A DNA stretch of 64,000 nt from CAYONZ01 sp964405465 (GTDB lineage Bacteria; Bdellovibrionota; Bdellovibrionia; Bdellovibrionales; JAMPXM01): the NCBI GenBank assembly GCA_964405465.1, contig CAYONZ010000007.1:1-64000 (forward strand), read 5' to 3'. A program made the translations under genes and the position numbers. The notes under the pieces were generated by a model, which saw only the letters and a program-made list of their open reading frames with translations, ran no database searches and had not been told where the DNA came from. Positions 9,385 to 18,547 of this stretch are shown here, piece after piece (the stretch's first letter is position 1; every line of letters starts with the position of its first letter).

Positions 9385-10481
9385 CAGCTCAACACCAACT
9401 GAGCAAAAGACTGAGGCTGCAAAGATGTTACGAGAAGATTCCAAGACTCCATGGAAAATGGGTTTGGTCGCCCGTGATTGGTAAGGTAAATAAAGAAATC
9501 ATGTTTATCTGGACGCAAGCAAACAAATGCTCCTGCCCCACCTGCCTTTTCAAGAGCGAGCGAAGTGTGCTTCGCACCCAAATAACTTTGCCGGCTGGAA
9601 TGTTGCTCCCAACCAAAAACTTTTCTTCCAATTCCGAGTGACTCGAAAAAATTTCTTTCTTTGCAGACGTTACCTGCTGACAGAAAAAAAACAGGAGAGA
9701 CATGAGAATCAATCTGCCTAAGCATCGAACGACAAAAAAGACTGAGGTCCTTTGTGGTGCTAAAGACACCATCACATCCAAGTGGTTGCCCTAAAAAACG
9801 ATCCTGAGAATCGTCGACGACACCCCAGCTGTCACCGTGGCCCGCAATTCTTTCTGTAGAAAAATTTGAAACCTCGTAAGTGGTGCAGGACATTCCAAGA
9901 GGGTCCCAAACCAATCTTTTGCAAAGCAAATCTAAGTTGACGCCCCCAATTTTTTCTAGAACGCGGCCAAGTAATCTGTACCCGACATCGCTGTATTCAA
10001 TTGATGTCCCGGGATCAAAGTGCAATTCAGGAGAAAGCATCGCTCTCCAAAACTCTGCCGTTGACGAATACTCTGAAAGAAAGTCATCGTCCGATATTCC
10101 ACTTTGATGCAAAAGAAGATGTTTGATCGACAAATGGGTCGCAGCTCTAGTCCTTAACTCTGGCAAATATTGGGAAACCAAATCGTCAGCTAGCAATTGA
10201 CCACGTCTTTGAAAGACATCGACGAGAGCCGCCGTTGCTATCACCTTGGTAATCGACTGAATATCAAACAGTGTTTCGCTGGTGACCTCACTGTTACTTC
10301 TTTTATGAACGGTTCCAAAGTTAAAAAAATGATCGTCACTCCCTATGCCACCATAGGCGATCGCAATCCCGGTTGTGGAAGTATTTCGACATACTTCCGC
10401 AGCAAGTTCCTTCAATGCATCAACGCACATTTGTTTGTTATTAAAATCGAACCTATTCACACGATCTCCAACTGAGGACAT
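9384..10481 (-). CDS. Serine hydrolase of the class C beta-lactamase/esterase family
   Basis: This 365-residue protein has the SXXK nucleophile motif SITK at residues 76-79, a YSD in place of the usual YXN near residue 162, and a glycine-rich KAGGAG segment late in the protein at the KTG-box position. These mark the Beta-lactamase (PF00144) family, which includes esterases and D-aminopeptidases. No signal peptide is visible, so a cytoplasmic hydrolase is more likely than antibiotic resistance. The last 62 bases of its 3' region recur at 27117-27178. Confidence 0.8.
   Translation of the reverse strand: MSSVGDRVNRFDFNNKQMCVDALKELAAEVCRNTSTTGIAIAYGGIGSDDHFFNFGTVHKRSNSEVTSETLFDIQSITKVIATAALVDVFQRRGQLLADDLVSQYLPELRTRAATHLSIKHLLLHQSGISDDDFLSEYSSTAEFWRAMLSPELHFDPGTSIEYSDVGYRLLGRVLEKIGGVNLDLLCKRLVWDPLGMSCTTYEVSNFSTERIAGHGDSWGVVDDSQDRFLGQPLGCDGVFSTTKDLSLFCRSMLRQIDSHVSPVFFLSAGNVCKERNFFESLGIGRKVFGWEQHSSRQSYLGAKHTSLALEKAGGAGAFVCLRPDKHDFFIYLTNHGRPNPFSMESWNLLVTSLQPQSFAQLVLS
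9386..9447 (-). repeat. 3' segment of the beta-lactamase-like gene duplicated elsewhere
   Basis: These 62 bases occur again at 27117-27178 with a single mismatch. Here they encode the C-terminal residues of the hydrolase; the other copy is an isolated fragment. Confidence 0.85.
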
Positions 10482-10780
10482 TGGGAAGAAGCATATATTG
10501 GCTTCAACGCCTATAAGTTACCTTTTGAAAATTGCTTCAGCTTTCTTCTATTGAATCACAAGGTTGGAAGAAACAAAACCATTTCAGGGCACGATTTGAA
10601 TTCGTCTAATGCAATTTTTCCAAAAATACGAAAAGGTTGCGATATCCTGGACCCAGCACATGGTGATTAAGGGGGTCGTATATATAGAATATTCAGAAAA
10701 CAAGATATTTAAGAAATAAACAAATTCGTCTGGTATAACAGCAATTGCTTGAAACTGATTTAGAACAGAAATGAGTACAA
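10482..10780 (+). promoter_or_regulatory. Intergenic region between divergent genes
   Basis: About 300 A+T-rich bases separate the minus-strand hydrolase from the plus-strand operon, so promoters for both directions should lie here. A 19-residue ORF (10660-10719, MVIKGVVYIEYS onward) is present, but it lacks a good ribosome binding site. I see no other structure. Confidence 0.4.
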
Positions 10781-11417
10781 GTGACCATTGAAGAATTAAT
10801 TAATAAATCAGATTATGGGTTTGAGATTGGAACGATTGAAAATAATCTTTTCAAGATACGCCATGCTGTGGAAAAAGATTTCTCTTCTACCACTGAATTG
10901 ATCCACGAAGCCTTTGGAATTTGGAAAAAGCAAGGTCTAAATCTAAAACCAATTTATCAGACAATAGAAGAAACTAAGAAACATTTGCTTCGTAAAGGTT
11001 GCGTCGTTGAAAACTCGCAATTAAAATTAGTTGCCACATTTAGTCTTGAAAAAGGACTTATTAAAACTGGGGTTAACAACAGCATCGAATATTAGGAAGG
11101 AGATGATCCACCCGTAACGTATTCAAGTTTTGAACAAAGCCCCTTTGTTTCTTCCGGAATTTTTTATATTTAAAAATGCAGCAGTCGCTTCTTGTTTATC
11201 TCATCGTGGGATTGGTTATAAACTTTATGATTTCTCAGAGCAGCTGGGTCGAAAGAATGAATATTCTTGAATGATCGTAGTAACCGCTACTGAGACCAAG
11301 TGGCTTTATGAATGGTATTTAAACCTTGGATTCAAGGCTATGGGAAATTTTAGATACCCTGGAAGTCAAGTTGATACAGTTTTAATAGCAAAATCATTTA
11401 ACAGGACAGGTCTGTGA
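10781..11417 (+). pseudogene. Broken GNAT-type N-acetyltransferase
   Basis: The first frame (GTG start, 104 residues) reads like the N-terminal part of a GNAT protein (FKIRHAVEKDFSSTTELIHEAF) and stops at TAG 11093-11095. After a frameshift, the acetyl-CoA-binding segment continues (FKNAAVASCLSHRGIGYKLYDF). It is then cut by an in-frame TGA near 11270 and resumes with TETKWLYEWYLNLGFKAMGNF, the usual C-terminal GNAT segment. The final TGA overlaps the GTG start of the EamA gene, so it was once a coupled member of that operon. At least three lesions point to a real pseudogene rather than one sequencing error. Confidence 0.75.
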
Positions 11418-12337
11418 AAAAATATGCAAATATCTTGGCAATACTTGCTGCGATTCTCTCAAATGCTCTTTGGGGTTCTACCTTTGTTGCATCAAAGACT
11501 GTGCTAATTTATGCAAGTCCGTCATTTTCAATTTTAGTTCGTTTTTCTGCAGCAGTTCTTCTTTTAGGAACAATAGCAGCTGTTCAAAAATATGATTTGC
11601 AATTTGAAATAGTTAAACAACGTATTGCCACGCTGATGTCTCTTGGTTTGATGGGGTATACAGGTCTTTATTTACTTCAATTGAGTGCGCTTAAACACAT
11701 TGCCTCAAGCCAAAGTGCCGCAATTATGCTTCTTTCGCCTGTTTTTACATTGATAGGAGATTCCGCTCTTAAAAGAAAGATCTCATTGCTTAGTACCGTT
11801 ACAACTCTTACAGGTTTGCTCGGTGCTTCAATCATAATCTTTGATCAATATCGTGTGGATCTATCGGGTATAGCACTTAGTGGACTCATAATGACAATTG
11901 GAGCTTCAATGTGTCTTGGGTTTTCAGTGATTCAGACAAAATCATTACTTCAACAGTCAAGTCATATCAAAGGCATTTCAGTATTTAATTTAACACTCTA
12001 CTCACTATTAATCGGTACAGTTGGCATGATCCCTTTTGTATTAAAAGATTTTCAGGCTAACGACTTATCCGCTGTGTTTAATATCGAATTTTGGATTTGG
12101 TCGATGTATCTTGCTGTGTTTTGCTCGGTGTTGGCTTTTTTAATGTGGAATTGGGCTTTAAAAATCGCAACTCCAAACGTTGTTGCGGTTTCAATGTATA
12201 TTAAAACCCCTGTAGCACTTGGACTCGGTGCAATTCTACTTAATGAAAAGTTAAATGTTTTTTTCTACCTTGGCACGCTGTTGATATTTTTTGCAATCAT
12301 CTTAAATCAAGTAACAATAGATAAGGATCGAAAATGA
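11414..12337 (+). CDS. EamA/DMT family exporter
   Basis: This 307-residue membrane protein has about ten helices in two EamA repeats. Typical features are the N-terminal ALWGSTFVASK and the second-repeat AFLMWNWALKIATPNVVA segment. Family members export metabolites, often amino acids. The GTG start overlaps the stop of the broken GNAT gene, and the stop overlaps the radical SAM start by ATGA. It is the only exporter candidate of this operon. Confidence 0.88.
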   Translation: MKKYANILAILAAILSNALWGSTFVASKTVLIYASPSFSILVRFSAAVLLLGTIAAVQKYDLQFEIVKQRIATLMSLGLMGYTGLYLLQLSALKHIASSQSAAIMLLSPVFTLIGDSALKRKISLLSTVTTLTGLLGASIIIFDQYRVDLSGIALSGLIMTIGASMCLGFSVIQTKSLLQQSSHIKGISVFNLTLYSLLIGTVGMIPFVLKDFQANDLSAVFNIEFWIWSMYLAVFCSVLAFLMWNWALKIATPNVVAVSMYIKTPVALGLGAILLNEKLNVFFYLGTLLIFFAIILNQVTIDKDRK

Positions 12338-12996
12338 GCCACTTTAAATCTTTTAACCCTGATTTGGTCGTGGAAGTAACTAATGTATGCAATAAATCAT
12401 GCCCAGGATGTTACGCTCCAAACATAATAACCACTAAGTCCAATACGAAGACTAATAAAAATGGAAAATTTTTGCGCGCTTCCGATTTAGAAAATACATG
12501 GTTGAATATCCCTGATGTAGATACTGTCGCTATTCGAGGAGGAGAGCCTACATTAAATCCTGAAATTTTAAATATTATTTCGTATATTTCGACACGTGCA
12601 AAACATGTCTATCTCGAAACCAACGGAGATTGGATTAAAGATGGTGATGATCTTATAAATTCAGTTAAGAATTCAAATCTCATTGTTAAATTAAGCGTAG
12701 ATTCAATGCATGGGTCAAGCATAGAAGAGACAAGAAAGCGAATCGAGAAATTAAAACGTCATAGTATTAAATCAATGATTGCAGTCACAGAGGAGGATTT
12801 AACTACATTTGAATTGTTTATTGAAATGCATTTATCGGATTTTGAAGGACCTATTCTTTTCCAAAGAAAAGCCAAAAAGATTCAAGATATTTTGAAACCA
12901 AGAATAGGAGTTCTAAATACCCAAGGTCAACTTGTTAACACAGTTTCAGTAAAATCATCATTTCTTTCTAATCTAGAAGATGAGGTAACAGCATGA
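12334..12996 (+). CDS. Short radical SAM protein
   Basis: This 220-residue protein has the 4Fe-4S motif CX3CX2C at Cys19, Cys23 and Cys26 (CNKSCPGC), followed by the SAM-binding GGEPTLNPE near residue 71. It consists of little more than the radical SAM core; no SPASM or other C-terminal cluster-binding domain is seen. Such enzymes modify peptides or small molecules by radical chemistry. It sits between an exporter and a periplasmic binding protein, with ATGA overlaps on both sides. The substrate is unknown and no convincing precursor peptide is next to it. Confidence 0.85.
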   Translation: MSHFKSFNPDLVVEVTNVCNKSCPGCYAPNIITTKSNTKTNKNGKFLRASDLENTWLNIPDVDTVAIRGGEPTLNPEILNIISYISTRAKHVYLETNGDWIKDGDDLINSVKNSNLIVKLSVDSMHGSSIEETRKRIEKLKRHSIKSMIAVTEEDLTTFELFIEMHLSDFEGPILFQRKAKKIQDILKPRIGVLNTQGQLVNTVSVKSSFLSNLEDEVTA

Positions 12997-14153
12997 GATC
13001 TTTAAAATCGCTAAGTATAGTTTGCATAATTATTTTGATATCAATAATTAGTTCAAATCCTACAAAAGCGAGTACAATAAAATTAGAAATTGGGCTTGCA
13101 TCTAATTTTTCAGATGTCAGCTCAAGCTCATCAAATCCGTTTGGTAATTATTTTGTAGACGGTATTGGCTTGGCATTAAGAGATAAAGAAAAAGAATTAA
13201 AAGCACAAAATTTAGAAATCACTATTAAAAAATTCGACTACGGTACGGATCAAACTAAAATTGTCTCCGTTGTGAATGATGCTGTAAAGTCAAACGTTAT
13301 CGCAGTTATTGGTTATAATTATTCATCACATGCTCTAGTGGCAGCACCTCTACATGTACAAAATAAATTGCCAATGATAACTCCTAGCGCAACGGCCAAT
13401 CGCCTTAGTAGTTTTGATGCTTATATTCATCCAACTTGTTTTGATAATTCATTTATGGGCTCTGCCCTAGCGCGAATTGCAAAAGAAGATTTAAAAGCTA
13501 AGCGAGTGGCCATAGTAACTGCGGCTGACTGCGCCTATTGTCAAGATTTAACTCAAGCCTTTAAATCTGAATTTGAAAAGACTGGCTACACCACCAAAGT
13601 TTTCTCTGTACTAGATTCCGATATGGACTTTAGTAGAATTGCAAATGAAATAAAGTCTGAGAGCACCTTTCAAGCTATTCTCGTGCCAAATCACGAATTG
13701 ACTTCGGCAAAAATAATTTCAGCAGTTCTTAATACTGGTCTCAATATTCCCTTTCTAGGTGGTGATGGTTGGGGCAATGTTGGTGAGGAGTTTTTTGGCA
13801 TTATAAAAGACAGAAAACTCGATGGATATTCAATTTCACACTGGAATAAAGAAGACCCAAGCCCGAACTCTAGAAACTTTGTGAAGTCTTATACAGAAAG
13901 TTTTGGTAAAGAACCAAATGACACCTCGGTGCTTGCTTATGACTCAATGATGTATCTTTTAAATATTATCTTAAAAGAAAAAGCTTACAGCAGACTAACC
14001 ATAGAATCAGCTCTATTAAAAGACAGAAAATATCAAGGAGTTACCGGCGATTTCATTTTTAAAAATGGTAAATCACCCAAGAAAAGTCTTGTTGTTTTAA
14101 AAGCAAAATCACAAAACTTTAAATTCTTAAAAACTTTGAGGCCAAAAATATGA
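12993..14153 (+). CDS. Periplasmic binding protein, type 1 fold (LivK/Peripla_BP_6-like)
   Basis: This 386-residue protein has a clear signal peptide (cleavage near residue 27) followed by a type 1 periplasmic binding fold. Recognisable parts are IGLASNFSD at the mature start, NVIAVIGYNYSSHALVAAPLH, MITPSATANRLSS and GGDGWGN. The family binds amino acids or amides. No partner permease or ATPase genes are present, so it probably serves the hybrid kinase encoded two genes downstream as ligand-binding partner (inference). It occupies the position held by SBP_bac_5 proteins in the other cassettes. Confidence 0.87.
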   Translation: MRSLKSLSIVCIIILISIISSNPTKASTIKLEIGLASNFSDVSSSSSNPFGNYFVDGIGLALRDKEKELKAQNLEITIKKFDYGTDQTKIVSVVNDAVKSNVIAVIGYNYSSHALVAAPLHVQNKLPMITPSATANRLSSFDAYIHPTCFDNSFMGSALARIAKEDLKAKRVAIVTAADCAYCQDLTQAFKSEFEKTGYTTKVFSVLDSDMDFSRIANEIKSESTFQAILVPNHELTSAKIISAVLNTGLNIPFLGGDGWGNVGEEFFGIIKDRKLDGYSISHWNKEDPSPNSRNFVKSYTESFGKEPNDTSVLAYDSMMYLLNIILKEKAYSRLTIESALLKDRKYQGVTGDFIFKNGKSPKKSLVVLKAKSQNFKFLKTLRPKI

Positions 14154-14677
14154 TTACATCTTCAAGAATAAAATTGCGGGCCATTGAAAACCAAGACAGT
14201 AGCTTCTATTACAATTGGATCAACGATAATGAGACTAATAAATGGCGTGGTTTATATCATCCAATGGCAAGCGATGACGTAGAATCTGCAATCAGTAGTC
14301 TAAAAAAAGCTGATCCAACAAAATTGAGTTTAATGATTCTTAACGAAAACAACGCACCGATTGGCATAATAGGATTAAGAGGAATATGCGCAAGATCAAG
14401 AAGAGCGGAAATTTGGGTTTATATTGGCGAAAAAGGTTTCTGGAATAATGGGTATGGCCAAGAGTCACTATCAACTCTTGTAAAATACAGCTTCGAGGAA
14501 ATGAATCTACACCGAATATGGCTAGAATGTGACCCAGAGTTCTCCCCTGCAGTAAAGTGCTATGAAAATGTTGGATTCCAAAAAGAAGGAATTCTAAAAG
14601 ATGGCTATTATCGTCGTGGTAAATTTCGCGATACAATGATGATGGGTCTGATTAGAAAATATGAGGAATTTGAATGA
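14150..14677 (+). CDS. GNAT acetyltransferase, RimJ/RimL-like
   Basis: This 175-residue protein spans one complete GNAT domain: SSRIKLRAIENQDSSFYYNW at the start, IGIIGLRGI in strand 4, the acetyl-CoA loop around GFWNNGYGQES, and the late NLHRIWLECDPEFSPAVKCYE segment. It resembles enzymes that acetylate N-terminal or amino-sugar or polyamine nitrogens. The gene overlaps its neighbours by ATGA on both sides, so it is co-translated with the binding protein and kinase. Confidence 0.87.
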   Translation: MITSSRIKLRAIENQDSSFYYNWINDNETNKWRGLYHPMASDDVESAISSLKKADPTKLSLMILNENNAPIGIIGLRGICARSRRAEIWVYIGEKGFWNNGYGQESLSTLVKYSFEEMNLHRIWLECDPEFSPAVKCYENVGFQKEGILKDGYYRRGKFRDTMMMGLIRKYEEFE

Positions 14678-16830
14678 ACCAAACCACCCTTCATTCCAGA
14701 ATCAATAGATTAACATTAAGGTCTTTACTCCTTGTTGGAATTATAATGTTAGCTGTGATTCTAGGATACTCGTACATCAAGTTCAGTGTCCAGCGAACTT
14801 CTTATATTGAAAGTCTGAAAAGTTCAGCTGCCATTCAGGTTCAAAAGATTTTACCAACGCTTTTAGTTTCAGAACAAAGTGAAGGTTTAGCCCTCATCAT
14901 GTCTGCTATAAAAACAGAAGAAAACTTATCTGATATCAGTTTTGTTAAAATCAGCGATGCCCTTTCGGCAAAATCAACGTATGATAAATGTATATTTAGC
15001 GGAAGTATTGAACCTTGTACTAAAAATGGAAAGCTGATCCTTACAATACCAATTCAACTATCTGATACCCTGTATGGTTATTTGATAAAAATAAAACCCA
15101 TGATTTCGTTTTCTTTTCAAGATCAGCAAATATATTTTGCAGAGATCATTGTGTTATTACTTTTGGTGGTATTTGTATTTCAATTTATGTCACTTTCACG
15201 TCTGACTTCAAAAGAAGTCCCTCATTCATTAAATTCACTTTTATCTTGGTTAAATGATGTAACAAATCAACAAAAGAATAACGTTACTAAGCCTTGCCTC
15301 CAGTTTGATGAGTTTAATCAATTAGCTGAAAAGATTTCTCAGCTTATCAGGGAAAAAGAAGAACAAATGGTACAAGTTAGGCTTGGCCAGATGGCTTCTC
15401 AAGTTGCACACGACATTCGCTCTCCATTATCAGCTCTGAATTTGGTTATTGGAACTTTGACAAACGTTTCTGAAGAAAAGCGAATAATTATTCGGGGGGC
15501 GGTAAATCGCATTAATGATATTTCTAATTTATTATTGATAAAGAGTAAAGACGTTGACAATTCAATTAATAAGGTAAGCGATGCTAAACTTACTAATTCA
15601 CAACAAAAGCCTACGCCACAACTTCTTTCACCATTGATAGATAATATCGTTTCTGAAAAACGAATTCAGTTTCGAGAAAAACAATCAGTTGAAATTGAAT
15701 CTGATATCAATAAAGCATACGGTTTGTTTGCTGAAATAGATCCGACAGAAATTAAGCGAGCCATCTCAAATTTAGTGAATAACTCGATCGAGGCTTTCCC
15801 AAATGAACGTGGCAAAGTGACTGTATCAGTGCGGCCGCACCTGAACGACGTTATCATTTTGATCCAAGACAATGGAAAAGGAATCCCTCAGCATATTATA
15901 AAAAAGCTCGGTGAAAAAGGTGTCACTCATGGTAAAGAAGGTACTCAGAGTGGAACTGGTCTTGGAGTATATCACGCTAAACATACAGTAGAAGATGCTG
16001 GTGGATTATTTGAGATCGACTCAGTTGAAGGAAAAGGAACTACAATTAAAATGATTCTCAAAAAAGCAAAAGCTCCAAATTGGTTTGTTGAGGAGCTTTC
16101 GTTAAAGAGTAATATGACAGTCATTTCTCTTGATGATGATATTTCAATTCATCAAATTTGGCGTGGTCGATTTGAATCTTTGAGGCCCACAAATTTACAA
16201 ATAAATCATTTAACTTTCACCCGTGCTGCTGAATTCAAAGACCAGGTAAAGAATCTCTTGATAAACTGTGTTTCACCGATCAGTACGTCAGATATACTTT
16301 ACCTAGTTGATTACGAACTATTAAACCAAGGAACGACTGGTCTAGATATAATTGAAGAAATGGGCATCGGAAAAAATACAATACTCGTGACATCTAGATA
16401 TGAAGAAGAAAAAATCCGTGAACGTTGTAAAAAGAATGGCATTCGGCTGATCCCAAAAGCAATGGCAGGATTTGTTCCGATAGAGATAGAACAAGATAAC
16501 ACTAAGTACGACGGAATCCTGATTGATGATGACTCGCTTATACGTATGACATGGTCTATATGTGCAAACGATAATAACAAATCGCTTTTATGCTTTTCAA
16601 GTCCTGATGATTTTTTTATCGCCAGCCCTAATATTGGCAAGAATTCCCCACTATATGTCGATTCTAATTTGGAAAATGGTATCAAGGGTGAGGAAATTGC
16701 GAAGCGCGCTTTTGACTTAGGATTTAGAAATATCTATTTAGCAACAGGTTATGATCCTACACACTTTGAACAACCAATGCCTTGGCTTAGAGGGATAGTC
16801 GGTAAAGACCCGTTTCCGCGAAGTAATTAG
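14674..16830 (+). CDS. Hybrid sensor histidine kinase with two receiver domains
   Basis: This 718-residue kinase matches the 6700-9093 protein in architecture. It has two membrane helices (about 16-36 and 155-175), an H-box VAHDIRSPLSALN at His246, an N-box NNSIEAF, G1 DNGKGIP and G2 GTGLGVYHAKH. These are followed by a receiver domain with YLVDYELLNQ and another with IDDDSL, VDSNLENG and VGKDP. The periplasmic domain is different and shorter. It closes the EamA-radical SAM operon. No DNA-binding regulator is encoded nearby, so its output partner is unknown. Confidence 0.9.
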   Translation: MNQTTLHSRINRLTLRSLLLVGIIMLAVILGYSYIKFSVQRTSYIESLKSSAAIQVQKILPTLLVSEQSEGLALIMSAIKTEENLSDISFVKISDALSAKSTYDKCIFSGSIEPCTKNGKLILTIPIQLSDTLYGYLIKIKPMISFSFQDQQIYFAEIIVLLLLVVFVFQFMSLSRLTSKEVPHSLNSLLSWLNDVTNQQKNNVTKPCLQFDEFNQLAEKISQLIREKEEQMVQVRLGQMASQVAHDIRSPLSALNLVIGTLTNVSEEKRIIIRGAVNRINDISNLLLIKSKDVDNSINKVSDAKLTNSQQKPTPQLLSPLIDNIVSEKRIQFREKQSVEIESDINKAYGLFAEIDPTEIKRAISNLVNNSIEAFPNERGKVTVSVRPHLNDVIILIQDNGKGIPQHIIKKLGEKGVTHGKEGTQSGTGLGVYHAKHTVEDAGGLFEIDSVEGKGTTIKMILKKAKAPNWFVEELSLKSNMTVISLDDDISIHQIWRGRFESLRPTNLQINHLTFTRAAEFKDQVKNLLINCVSPISTSDILYLVDYELLNQGTTGLDIIEEMGIGKNTILVTSRYEEEKIRERCKKNGIRLIPKAMAGFVPIEIEQDNTKYDGILIDDDSLIRMTWSICANDNNKSLLCFSSPDDFFIASPNIGKNSPLYVDSNLENGIKGEEIAKRAFDLGFRNIYLATGYDPTHFEQPMPWLRGIVGKDPFPRSN

Positions 16831-16908
16831 ATGACTCTTCAAGTTTATAAATGAACAACATTCGCTCTTGTAAATAAAGTAACTTTTGTAATTTCGGGAA
16901 AGTAAAAC

Positions 16909-18405
16909 ATGCTTTTGAGCGGGTCCAAAAGAACTCAATCGAAGTATTGGTATATTTGCTTTGTTGGTGTCACTTTAATTGCCATTTTTGTAGGAGTTAG
17001 AAAAATGGACGAAAGTATTAAGGTTCTTTTTCCACTCACATTATTAAAGCCGAGTGTCGAATTGTTAGACCCGAGCAATACAGAAACAATATGGGAATAT
17101 TACCTTCTTGAAAACCTATCCTGTGGGTTGATTAGAGATTCTAAGTTTTCTGCCACAGAGTACGAAGGCTGTATTGCCGAGCGATTCTACCAGGAAGATG
17201 AGCATACTTGGGTTTTCCACATTCGGCAGCTCAGATGGTCTGATGGGTCAGAAGTCACAAATCAAGAAATTCAGAATTGGCTTGATTCTCTAGTCAATTC
17301 GTCACAAAGGCATATCAAATTTCTAAAACTCGCAGAGAAAATTACTTATGACAAAGATTCTCGTGTAGTAAAAATGCGCTTTCCATTTGCCATGGATAAA
17401 ACGATTTTGCACGAGTTATCATTGGCCGATGCGTCTCTGGTTCCCAATTTTAGAGAAATGGGTTGGCTAAAAACCGTGGGCCCCTATTATGTCGAAAAAT
17501 GGGATTTCGATCACAACATTCTGATTTTGAGGGCCAATATATACTCTCCTTTTTATAGTAAACTCATGCCGCAAAAAGCAACGCTGTTTCGACTGATAAA
17601 TAAAGAAGATAGAAATGAATTATTCAAATCAATAAATGTCGATATCGCTCCTCTTGTCGCGCCAGCCAGTCCAAAAGTAACGGCGCAGGTTTTGCCACAG
17701 GCTCCTCAGATATTTACGAGTCATCCAATTTCGATTGTATATTTTGTTTTCAACAGCAAGAATCCAGACGCGAAAAATTTTGCGAATAGGAAGATGTTTG
17801 CCTCAATTATTGGGGGAATTCGTTCACAAATTTCTGGGCTATTTCGGAATCATCTTCCTGCAAATGCTGAGACACAAATGATACCGGTTGGCTTTCGTGG
17901 ACGCCTATCTGAATTTGACCTTGGGTTTGAATTGCCAGAAAAGCATGCGAAAAAAATATCGATTAAATTTCCTAGTGTGTTTAGAGATTTTGATGGTCTG
18001 ATGAGTGAGTTAGAGAAATCATTTTCAGAAAGAGGCGTGAAAACTGAATTTGAATTTTCAGATGCACCCGAGTTTTCAGATCATCAATTTGCGAGAGCCA
18101 CCGTATTTTTAGGAAATCAACTGGATGCATCGGGAACCTGGGCATTTCTTTCGGGCCCTCCGAACGGTCCACTCAGTCCATGGATAGCGGAATATAAAGC
18201 GGCATATGATCAGGTCTTTCACTCAAATGACCTATCCAATAGACAGAAAAAGTTAGACAATTTGCACAAAGAAATTCTTGAGAAAGCGTTGGCAGTTCCT
18301 TTGATGATTGGAAGCCAGAGGTACATTTTAAGTAGTAGATTAGATGCCTCTAGATGGAATCAATTCGATTCGAGACTCCGACTATATGAATTGAGATGGA
18401 AGTAA
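16909..18405 (+). CDS. Solute-binding protein, SBP_bac_5 type, with N-terminal membrane/signal segment
   Basis: This 498-residue protein has a hydrophobic helix at residues 14-30 (signal peptide or anchor) and then the family layout (EYYLLENLSCGLIRD, TWVFHIRQLRWSDGS, LPANAETQMIPVGF, and a YELRW tail). It opens the cassette with the broken YcaO gene. Directly after the hydrophobic segment there is AGGAG followed by an in-frame ATG at 17005, which could give a form without the membrane segment. No ABC transporter genes are nearby. Confidence 0.83.
   Translation: MLLSGSKRTQSKYWYICFVGVTLIAIFVGVRKMDESIKVLFPLTLLKPSVELLDPSNTETIWEYYLLENLSCGLIRDSKFSATEYEGCIAERFYQEDEHTWVFHIRQLRWSDGSEVTNQEIQNWLDSLVNSSQRHIKFLKLAEKITYDKDSRVVKMRFPFAMDKTILHELSLADASLVPNFREMGWLKTVGPYYVEKWDFDHNILILRANIYSPFYSKLMPQKATLFRLINKEDRNELFKSINVDIAPLVAPASPKVTAQVLPQAPQIFTSHPISIVYFVFNSKNPDAKNFANRKMFASIIGGIRSQISGLFRNHLPANAETQMIPVGFRGRLSEFDLGFELPEKHAKKISIKFPSVFRDFDGLMSELEKSFSERGVKTEFEFSDAPEFSDHQFARATVFLGNQLDASGTWAFLSGPPNGPLSPWIAEYKAAYDQVFHSNDLSNRQKKLDNLHKEILEKALAVPLMIGSQRYILSSRLDASRWNQFDSRLRLYELRWK
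16991..17007 (+). promoter_or_regulatory. Internal ribosome binding site and start in an SBP gene
   Basis: TAGGAG lies 8 bases before an in-frame ATG (codon 33), exactly where the hydrophobic N-terminus ends. The same arrangement is found in three other SBP genes of the island. Confidence 0.45.
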
Positions 18406-18439
18406 ATTGTGATTTGGAATGGGAGTATGAATTTTCTCA

Positions 18440-18514
18440 ATGCCCGTAAAGATCCTCACCACTGCCGATACTTCAACGATTACTTCGGTGGATGGTGAAG
18501 TTCTCTTTTTTTGA
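18440..18514 (+). CDS. Possible 24-residue Thr/Ser-rich peptide ORF
   Basis: This ORF lies between an SBP gene and the broken YcaO gene. Its centre (ILTTADTSTITS) is rich in Thr and Ser, the residues YcaO enzymes can cyclise together with Cys. The only ribosome binding site candidate, GGGAG, is 14 bases upstream, which is too far, and another ORF (18427-18498) overlaps in a second frame. Treat it as a weak precursor candidate. Confidence 0.25.
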   Translation: MPVKILTTADTSTITSVDGEVLFF

Positions 18515-18547
18515 AATCAAACACCAAAAATTGGGGAAGGCATAAAT

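Noticed and set aside
9384..10481. Antibiotic-resistance beta-lactamase
   Set aside because: No signal peptide, YSD instead of YXN, and the family includes many esterases and peptidases, so resistance is not supported.
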